IMG/VR virus record: IMGVR_UViG_3300037010_002253
Span: 17,363 to 81,362 of that record
Direction: 5' to 3' (one strand)
Source of the DNA: a virus
Length of the DNA stretch: 64,000 nt
Part shown: in pieces, positions 7,332 to 12,995 of the stretch
How positions within the stretch are numbered: the first letter of the stretch is position 1
How the letters are laid out: each line of letters opens with the position of its first letter
The notes under the pieces: model-generated
Told to the model about the DNA's origin: nothing
Database searches by the model: none
What the model saw: the letters and a program-made list of their open reading frames with translations, nothing else
Translations under genes and position numbers: made by a program

Positions 7332-7811
7332 CTAGGTGATGGTGCCGGTGATGGTGACCGGGGACGCGGGGGGATCGGTCGGATTCCCCGCCGCCGTGGA
7401 CTTCTGGAGACCCCCCAACGCCACCTGGACGGTCACCAGCGCGTTCGCGGTGAAGTAGTCGACCATCGCCGTCGCGAGGATGTTCGCCTCGTCGGCAGCC
7501 GCCTTGAGACGCGAGTAGTTCGACTTGTTGGCCGTCCACCTCCACCTGTCAGCGGTCTGACCCCCGAGAGGGTGAAGGTGCAGCGGGTCCACCGGGGGGT
7601 GCCCCTGATCGTCGTACTCCGCCCAGTCGGGGGGCACCGTGAGGGGGTCCTTGAGAGGCGGGTCCATCGCCGCCTTCTTCGCGGTGTAGAGGGCCTGCGC
7701 GAGACCACCGCCGAGGACCTCCGCGTAGCTGGCGATGACGGGGACCGGGGGCGTGGAGTCGTCGTCCTCCATCGCCTTCGTGACCGTGACGCTGCCGGCG
7801 AGGAGAGTCAC
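7332..7811 (-). CDS. Hypothetical protein, possibly virion-associated
   Basis: 159 residues from a GTG overlapping the upstream stop (GTGA), with GGAGG seven bases before it. The sequence has a Pro/Asp-rich middle (DPPLKDPLTVPPDW), a helix AAADEANILATAMVDYF and a Thr/Pro-rich C-terminus. Similar layouts occur in phage structural accessory proteins, but no specific family is recognised. Confidence 0.6.
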   Translation of the reverse strand: MTLLAGSVTVTKAMEDDDSTPPVPVIASYAEVLGGGLAQALYTAKKAAMDPPLKDPLTVPPDWAEYDDQGHPPVDPLHLHPLGGQTADRWRWTANKSNYSRLKAAADEANILATAMVDYFTANALVTVQVALGGLQKSTAAGNPTDPPASPVTITGTIT

Positions 7812-8488
7812 GAGGCTTCCTCCGCGCTCGAGCGCGTGTCGGTGACGGTGTACCCGTCCTTCTGCTCCACCTTCGCGCCCTCGGGGACGCCCGCCGACTG
7901 CACGGTGTTCCCCTCGCCGTACCCCTTCTCTAGGCAGACGATGGTCCCGTCCGGCCTCGTCCCGACCTCGCCCTTGAAGACCTGACGAAGCTGACGCCCT
8001 CCCTTCGTCACGAGCTTGTGTCCGTAGAGGGAGAACGGGATGAAGTCGAGCTGGCTCTGTGGGGTCCCCGACTGGACCGCCCTTTGCGCCGCCAGCATCA
8101 GCTCGGTCGCGACCTCGTCCTTCACGATCTCGAACTTGTAGCCGCCACCGCCAGGGGCAGCACGCTCCTCCGAGACAGCCAGCGCGAACTTCTGAGAGAG
8201 CTGGTCAACGCTCCGCATCCGCTGCCTCGCCTTCTGGGGGTCCATGTGGTCCGGGTCGAGACCGAAGAACGCCTTGTGGCTCGTCTCCTCACGCTGGCGC
8301 GCATACTCCGCGCGGTCGCGCACGGCGCGGTACCGCCCGGTCGCCATGCCATGCGCGTCCATCAGCGCGACGAACTCCTGGATCTCAGGGTCGGCGGGAA
8401 TGTACTCGCAGGTGCCATCGGGTCCCTCCACCTCCAGGTAGAACTTCCCCTCGGCTCCGCGAACGTAGTCCGGTTCCTGCTTCGACAT
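7808..8488 (-). CDS. Hypothetical protein
   Basis: 226 residues with ATG and AGGAG upstream. The N-terminal 60 residues are beta-rich, 60-110 is a charged helix (RAEYARQREETSHKAFFG), and the rest is mixed. No domain is recognised. The 5' end overlaps the tail of the upstream nuclease gene by 104 nt in a different frame, long for this genome. Confidence 0.65.
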   Translation of the reverse strand: MSKQEPDYVRGAEGKFYLEVEGPDGTCEYIPADPEIQEFVALMDAHGMATGRYRAVRDRAEYARQREETSHKAFFGLDPDHMDPQKARQRMRSVDQLSQKFALAVSEERAAPGGGGYKFEIVKDEVATELMLAAQRAVQSGTPQSQLDFIPFSLYGHKLVTKGGRQLRQVFKGEVGTRPDGTIVCLEKGYGEGNTVQSAGVPEGAKVEQKDGYTVTDTRSSAEEAS

Positions 8489-8819
8489 CTTTCACTCTCC
8501 TCAGTAGTTGCAACAGGTGTTTCCACGATATTACCGCGAACGGCCGCTTCCGGTCGTCGCGGATGACAGCAAAGGGAATCGTTCCCTTCTTCGCATCCCC
8601 CTCCGCTTGGAGGAGTGCAGCCCGGGGGTTGGGCTGCTTCCCGTGTTTCACCTCGACGTGGTACCCGACGAGGCCAACGACGTCAGGTTCGTCATCGCCA
8701 CGCCGGGTCTGCCACCCGCGCCGAATGTCATCGGCCAGCTCGGGGAAGACCTCGCGGATCTCGGTCGCCGTGGCCCGCTCGCCCCTTTTGCCTTTGTTTC
8801 TACTCAGCCGGCCGCCCAC
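8385..8819 (-). CDS. PD-(D/E)XK nuclease, Holliday-junction-resolvase-like
   Basis: 144 residues. The nuclease signature reads KGKRGER near the start (Glu14), then DDEPDVVG (Asp46) and HVEVKHG (Glu56-x-Lys58), with the C-terminal PFAVISWKHLLQLL strand-helix. This is the usual layout of small PD-(D/E)XK nucleases such as resolvases. GTG start with AGGG upstream. The last 35 residues overlap the next gene and are probably dispensable. It may resolve recombination intermediates made by the RecA-like protein. Confidence 0.75.
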   Translation of the reverse strand: MGGRLSRNKGKRGERATATEIREVFPELADDIRRGWQTRRGDDEPDVVGLVGYHVEVKHGKQPNPRAALLQAEGDAKKGTIPFAVIRDDRKRPFAVISWKHLLQLLRRVKDVEAGTGLRSRSRGEVLPGGGGTRWHLRVHSRRP

Positions 8820-8820
8820 G

Positions 8821-9129
8821 TCACGACCCTAGGGAGTACTTGATGACCTGGAGCTTGAGGACCGTCCGCTCGACCATCTCCTGCGTCTGATTGTCGCGGA
8901 AGTGAGTCATGTCGAATGCGGGAAGGAGGAGGTAGATGAACCCCGCAGGGGCCACCTTCCCGTTCGCGATGGCCGTCGCCTTCACCCCCTGGGAGATCGA
9001 GTGGACGCCGATACAGGACAAGTGAACCTTGCTGCCTTCGTCGTTGTATCGCACGATCGCCGTCGCGAGGTGCTGAACGTCCGTATCCGCCGCTACACGC
9101 AGCTCCTTCGTGTCCTCAGAGTTGTCCAT
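8821..9129 (-). CDS. SpoVS-like protein
   Basis: 102 residues. The core ELRVAADTDVQHLATAI, then SCIGVHSISQGVKATA and NGKVAPAGFIYLLLPAF, matches the stage V sporulation protein S fold (Alba-like, often nucleic-acid-binding), including the central GxxxxxQxVKAxAIA pattern and the APxG turn. In bacteria SpoVS affects sporulation and septation. A phage copy could bind nucleic acid or interfere with host development. ATG with GAGG upstream. Confidence 0.8.
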   Translation of the reverse strand: MDNSEDTKELRVAADTDVQHLATAIVRYNDEGSKVHLSCIGVHSISQGVKATAIANGKVAPAGFIYLLLPAFDMTHFRDNQTQEMVERTVLKLQVIKYSLGS

Positions 9130-9140
9130 GGTCGTTTACC

Positions 9141-9662
9141 TCAGACGTTGCGCTGTCGTTCGAGACCCATCCGCCGCGTCATCTCCCGGCTGATCGCGTC
9201 CCGCCCGATGAGGTACCCCTGGAGCGCCGCTTCCGTCAGAGTGCAGGTACTTTCGCCGACCAGAACATCGAAGCCGATGGTCCGAACACGAGGATCGACC
9301 TCGACCTTAGCCTCCTTGTCAGGGTTCGTTCCAGTTTTCTCCAGCCGAACCTTCGCCCGCGTGATCTTGTCGGCCTTCTTTGTCGCCGCCGCGACAACGC
9401 CCAGGATGGCGAGGTGGAGGGTCGCGTACTGGGCCATCAGCGCGAACTCGCCGTGGATCTTCCCGATGGCGATGTCCGAGAGGGCAGTCAGGTCTCGCGG
9501 AAGTTGGGGGTCCAGGGGCTCCCCCTTCTCGTTGAGGGGACGCCGAGGAGCGCGGAGTTGAAGCGACCTCATTCGCTCCTTCACCGCCGCCTGGGCTGCG
9601 TTGACGTCGAAGAGAGGTCCCTGTGCCTCCTCCCGCTTTGGGAGCCGGAACTTGAACCTCAC
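9141..9662 (-). CDS. Hypothetical protein
   Basis: 173 residues from a GTG overlapping the preceding stop (GTGA) with no clear ribosome site, so it is probably translated by coupling. Basic N-terminus (MRFKFRLPKRE), a long amphipathic helix containing EFALMAQYATLHLAILG, and a mixed C-terminus ending in a basic helix. The first residues resemble those of the protein at 22008-22505 (MRWKFRRPKQ). Function unknown. Confidence 0.65.
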   Translation of the reverse strand: MRFKFRLPKREEAQGPLFDVNAAQAAVKERMRSLQLRAPRRPLNEKGEPLDPQLPRDLTALSDIAIGKIHGEFALMAQYATLHLAILGVVAAATKKADKITRAKVRLEKTGTNPDKEAKVEVDPRVRTIGFDVLVGESTCTLTEAALQGYLIGRDAISREMTRRMGLERQRNV

Positions 9663-10042
9663 GGCTTCGCCACGCCGACCGCGACGATGACCTCGGCGCC
9701 CTGGTTGTCGGTGAGGGTCTTGAGGAGATCGGCGTAGAGGGTGGCCGCCTCGTCCTTGGTCTTGACGCGGAAGGGCAGGCTCGCCGCCACGAGGGTCTCC
9801 ACATCGCCGAAGACGCGCAGCGAGGTCTCGTGCTCTTTCGCCGCCTGGACGTACTGCTTGGTCGATTGGAGGTCCACCATCATCGCCGCGAACTCGTGAA
9901 GCTGGAGTCCGGTGAGGTACTTCCGCTCGCGGCTGTTGTGGTGGAAGAAGAAGTCGAGCACTTCGAGAAACTCTCCCACGGACAAGCCGCTGAGGGGCTT
10001 GCCCATGGGAGAGGTGATGGTCGGCTGCTTGTCGGAAGACAT
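9659..10042 (-). CDS. Hypothetical protein
   Basis: 127 residues from the ATG at 10042, which has AAGGAG six bases upstream; the frame is open to 10273 but lacks protein character there. The N-terminal half is helical (LSVGEFLEVLDFFFHHNSRE). The C-terminal half (residues 85-127) looks like a small alpha/beta module ending in GAEVIVAVGVAKP. No family is recognised. Confidence 0.7.
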   Translation of the reverse strand: MSSDKQPTITSPMGKPLSGLSVGEFLEVLDFFFHHNSRERKYLTGLQLHEFAAMMVDLQSTKQYVQAAKEHETSLRVFGDVETLVAASLPFRVKTKDEAATLYADLLKTLTDNQGAEVIVAVGVAKP

Positions 10043-10065
10043 GTCGTTCTCCTTGTCAGTGGTGG

Positions 10066-10404
10066 CTACTTCGTGGTGTTGGTCTGAACCGGGGAGCAGG
10101 CGTAGACGACCGACGGTGCCGCAGAGGACCGCGCGCCGCCATCCGCCGACTGCGGCTTCGTCCGCATGACGACCTCGACGACCTTGGGAACCACGGGGGA
10201 GACGGCGTGCTCGATGTCGCAGACGAGGCGCACGTTGGGGTCGTTCTCGCTCAAGAGAGGGGCGAGAGCGCACGCGGCATCACCGAGACCAGTCGCAGCG
10301 GTGACGACCTTCTTGTTCGCTTCCGCAGAACACGAAGCGAGGATCGCCATCGTCACCATCCCGACCGTGAACGTGGCGGACAACTGGAGTGGCCTTGCAT
10401 TCAT
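10066..10404 (-). CDS. Predicted lipoprotein
   Basis: 112 residues with a type II signal peptide: basic start (MNARPLQ), hydrophobic segment FTVGMVTMAILA and lipobox ILASC, so Cys25 would be lipidated. The mature part has two or three more cysteines (DAACALA, LVCDIE, YACSP). In phages such lipoproteins act as outer spanins, superinfection-exclusion proteins or phage-encoded inhibitors of receptors. No inner-spanin partner was found beside it. ATG with AAGGA upstream. Confidence 0.75.
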   Translation of the reverse strand: MNARPLQLSATFTVGMVTMAILASCSAEANKKVVTAATGLGDAACALAPLLSENDPNVRLVCDIEHAVSPVVPKVVEVVMRTKPQSADGGARSSAAPSVVYACSPVQTNTTK

Positions 10405-10416
10405 ATGGGTTTCCTT

Positions 10417-11349
10417 TCAGACGGGCGCGCCCTTCGCGCGACAGTAGACAACGTACCGGCAGAAGCTGGTGTCGCAGGTGTCCTGATCGTACGCCGGGAG
10501 CTTGTTCTGGTCGACGTACTGCTGGAGGTGGATGACGCGCCGGTTGACAGCGTTCTCCATCTCGCCCGCAACCTCGACCGGGTACTCGGCGAGCTTCTGG
10601 TTGTTCTTGTTCCAGTAGACGATCGTGACCCAGCCGAGCTTGTGTAGGAGTCCGTACACGCACGCCTGGAAGGCGTGCTTCTGGAAGGTCCGCAACCCGC
10701 GAAGCCGGTTCTCCGCCGCCGAGTTGGACTTGTGCGGGCCGTCGACTCGGTTGCCACGACTCGAGATCCAGAACCCATCGGGCGCCTTCTCGATGGTGTC
10801 GTCGAGCGTGTTGATCTCATTCATCGGAGGAAGCGGACGCTCTGTGATGTTGCGGAAGCCGTCGTCGTTGATGGTTTTCAACTCGAGGCCCCACCTGTAC
10901 CCGTCGCCCCTGCGGATGAGGACGCCATCGCATGACCCGCGGATGAGGCCCCCGCCGGGGACCTCGTGGTGGACCCTCGACTCCGGCGCGAAGTAGATCC
11001 CCGGGTGGTCCGCGAGGTAGTTCTGCACGACCTTGTGGATCGCCGTCCCCTCGTCGAGGATGCGCTGCAACTGGTTCCCGATGTCTGGGAGGTTGGCGGG
11101 CGCATCGCACGCATGGAAAACGTTCGCCCTGTCACACCCGAAGAGGCCCGACGGTCGGAAGAACTTGTGCCGAACCTTCGCGCTGTCGAGGACCTGCTCG
11201 ATGAGTCCGATGATGGAAGGAGGCGAAGGGATCTTCTTCTCCTCGCGGGGCGCTTCGCTCTCGTCCGGGGTCGCGGAGGGTGGCCGCGGCGCCTCGGTCC
11301 CCGCCATCTTAGCCGCCTTCGCGCGCTGCAACTTGTCGGTCAAACTCAT
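10417..11349 (-). CDS. Cas4/RecB-type PD-(D/E)XK exonuclease with Fe-S cysteines
   Basis: 310 residues from the ATG at 11349 (overlaps the upstream stop, AAGGA upstream). Nuclease residues are visible: Asp141 in RGSCDGVLI and Glu156-x-Lys158 in GLELKT. Four cysteines in the Cas4/AddB arrangement, Cys72 (FGCDRA) and Cys292, Cys297 and Cys303 near the C-terminus, would hold a 4Fe-4S cluster. It probably degrades or resects DNA ends for recombination with the neighbouring RecA-like protein. There is no CRISPR array here, so a phage recombination nuclease is the better reading. Confidence 0.85.
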   Translation of the reverse strand: MSLTDKLQRAKAAKMAGTEAPRPPSATPDESEAPREEKKIPSPPSIIGLIEQVLDSAKVRHKFFRPSGLFGCDRANVFHACDAPANLPDIGNQLQRILDEGTAIHKVVQNYLADHPGIYFAPESRVHHEVPGGGLIRGSCDGVLIRRGDGYRWGLELKTINDDGFRNITERPLPPMNEINTLDDTIEKAPDGFWISSRGNRVDGPHKSNSAAENRLRGLRTFQKHAFQACVYGLLHKLGWVTIVYWNKNNQKLAEYPVEVAGEMENAVNRRVIHLQQYVDQNKLPAYDQDTCDTSFCRYVVYCRAKGAPV

Positions 11350-11687
11350 GTTGGTTCCTTGTCTGCGTGCGTCAACTGGAGGAAGAGATACCAAGGTATT
11401 ACTGCCATGTCCATCTTCCCTATCTGGACATGCATCACGGGTTCCCTACCCTCCGCCATCGCCTCGAACATGATCTTCGTCAGCTCGTCCGCCTTGAGGT
11501 GGTAGGACTTGGCGTCGGTCCGCTTCGCTTCGACGAGGTACTCGGGCGTCTTCCCATCCCCCTTCGCGTTCCAGCGGTTACCGCTACCTGGGGTCACCTT
11601 GCCGCCGAGGTCCCGCATCGCAGACACTTCCTGCGCGCGGGACCTTGTCAGGCGAGGCGACTTATTTGGTCGCCGGAGGAGGGGCAT
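11346..11687 (-). CDS. Small PD-(D/E)XK endonuclease
   Basis: 113 residues. RSRAQE, then GGKVTPGSGNRWNAKGD (Asp44) and LVEAKRTD (Glu53-x-Lys55) with a downstream AVIPWYLFLQL segment follow the compact PD-(D/E)XK family found near phage recombination genes. A second start (ATG 11618, with AGGAAG) would remove the conserved RxxQE helix, so 11687 is preferred. It is coupled to the Cas4-like gene (ATGA) and shares its C-terminal strand-helix pattern with the nuclease at 8385-8819. Confidence 0.75.
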   Translation of the reverse strand: MPLLRRPNKSPRLTRSRAQEVSAMRDLGGKVTPGSGNRWNAKGDGKTPEYLVEAKRTDAKSYHLKADELTKIMFEAMAEGREPVMHVQIGKMDMAVIPWYLFLQLTHADKEPT

Positions 11688-11871
11688 TGAACGACTCGGG
11701 TGCGAGTTCGAGCTCGAGTGTGTTGATCATGGGGTACTCGGTGTGTGCTCTCGCCCTCGCCTCGAACCACGTCCGAGCGTAAATGTACGTCAAGTACGCG
11801 CGCTTCCCGGGCCGGTTGTCGTAGATGCACCACCGAACGGGTTCAGAGGGCGGAGAAGAAAGCTCTTTCAT
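11662..11871 (-). CDS. Small hypothetical protein
   Basis: 69 residues starting at the base after the recA-like stop, with GGAGAGG just upstream. The middle (AYLTYIYARTWFEARARA) resembles short phage proteins with an alternating aromatic/basic helix. The tail overlaps the next nuclease gene by 26 nt. Function unknown. Confidence 0.6.
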   Translation of the reverse strand: MKELSSPPSEPVRWCIYDNRPGKRAYLTYIYARTWFEARARAHTEYPMINTLELELAPESFNAPPPATK

Positions 11872-12987
11872 CTACCTCTCCACCAGCGCCTCACGGATGT
11901 CCGCGCGGATCGCCTCTTGGATGTCCTCGTGTTCGCGCAGAATCGCAAGAAACTGCGCGGCGCTCGACGCCTCGATGCCATACCCCTCTAGGTTCGCCCC
12001 CCGCTGCTCGAGGAGGTCGTACCCACGCGCGAGGTTGAACAACATGTCGGGGACGTCGAGGCCGGGCTCGATCTCGCTCGACCACGCGCCCTTGCCGCTC
12101 CCGCCGCTCTCCGCCCACGGTAGGAAGTAGAACGAGAACTTCCCCACCCGCTCCGGCGTCGCGGTCTTGTTCTTCACGCAGCGCACGTTGAAGGTCCGCG
12201 AGACGATCTTGCGGTGCTCGGACTTGTCCTTCTCGGTGTACCGCAACTCCCCTTTCTTGAACTGAAGGGCGATGCTTTTCCAGTGAAGGATGCTACGCGC
12301 CTGGATCGGTTCCGGTTCGGGGGTTCCAGTCGGGGACCACTTCCCGATCGCGCTGCGCACCTGAGAGATCCCGAGGATGGCCGTGTTCGACCCGCCCTGG
12401 TTCATCGCCGCGTAGGCCCGCCGCATGACACGCCCCCACATCTGCGAGGACCCGCCGCCGCCGTACGCCTGCTTCTCGATCCCCGCCGACGCCTCCGTCG
12501 CCGTGCCGAAGCTCTGGAACGAGTCGAGAGCCAGCAGGTCGATGAGACCAGACTCGAACATGGTCATGGCCACCTCCATCGAGGTGTCTCCCATCCCCAC
12601 GTCGACCATGATGAGCTTGTCTACGTTCACACCGAGCTTCCTCGCCCAGGCTGCGTCGAACCCCTCGCGGAAGAACCCAGCGGCGAGGCCGCCGTTCCTC
12701 TGGGTCTCCGCAATCGCGAGAAGCATAGCGAGAGACTTCCCGCTCGACTCCTCGCCGTGCAACTCCGTGAGCATCCCCTTCGGGTACCCGCCGCCCGTCA
12801 GGACGTCGAGCGTGTCGATCCCCGTGGGGATTCGCTGGACGGGCGGGTGGTCGGTCCCGAGGTAGACGTGACCGTCCTCGAGCTCCCTGTTGATGGTCCC
12901 CATCATCGCCTTGAGCTGCTCCATCCTCGAGGGGACCCTCTCGGTGGCGGCGACCTTCTTCGTCTTCGTGACCTTCTTCTTCGGCAT
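11872..12987 (-). CDS. RecA-like recombinase
   Basis: 371 residues. Walker A is HGEESSGKS after the family strand MLTELHG, and Walker B is IDLLALDSF. The GISQVR segment after the AILG strand matches the RecA/UvsX core. A basic N-terminal tail (PKKKVTKTKK) precedes the core. It promotes strand pairing in phage recombination and repair, acting with the ssDNA-binding candidate and the nucleases downstream. It lies just after the polymerase gene in the transcript. Confidence 0.92.
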   Translation of the reverse strand: MPKKKVTKTKKVAATERVPSRMEQLKAMMGTINRELEDGHVYLGTDHPPVQRIPTGIDTLDVLTGGGYPKGMLTELHGEESSGKSLAMLLAIAETQRNGGLAAGFFREGFDAAWARKLGVNVDKLIMVDVGMGDTSMEVAMTMFESGLIDLLALDSFQSFGTATEASAGIEKQAYGGGGSSQMWGRVMRRAYAAMNQGGSNTAILGISQVRSAIGKWSPTGTPEPEPIQARSILHWKSIALQFKKGELRYTEKDKSEHRKIVSRTFNVRCVKNKTATPERVGKFSFYFLPWAESGGSGKGAWSSEIEPGLDVPDMLFNLARGYDLLEQRGANLEGYGIEASSAAQFLAILREHEDIQEAIRADIREALVER

Positions 12988-12995
12988 GGTGACTC

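Noticed and set aside
10417-11349. CRISPR adaptation Cas4
   Set aside because: No Cas1/Cas2 or repeat array is present; the recombination-gene neighbourhood fits a phage nuclease.
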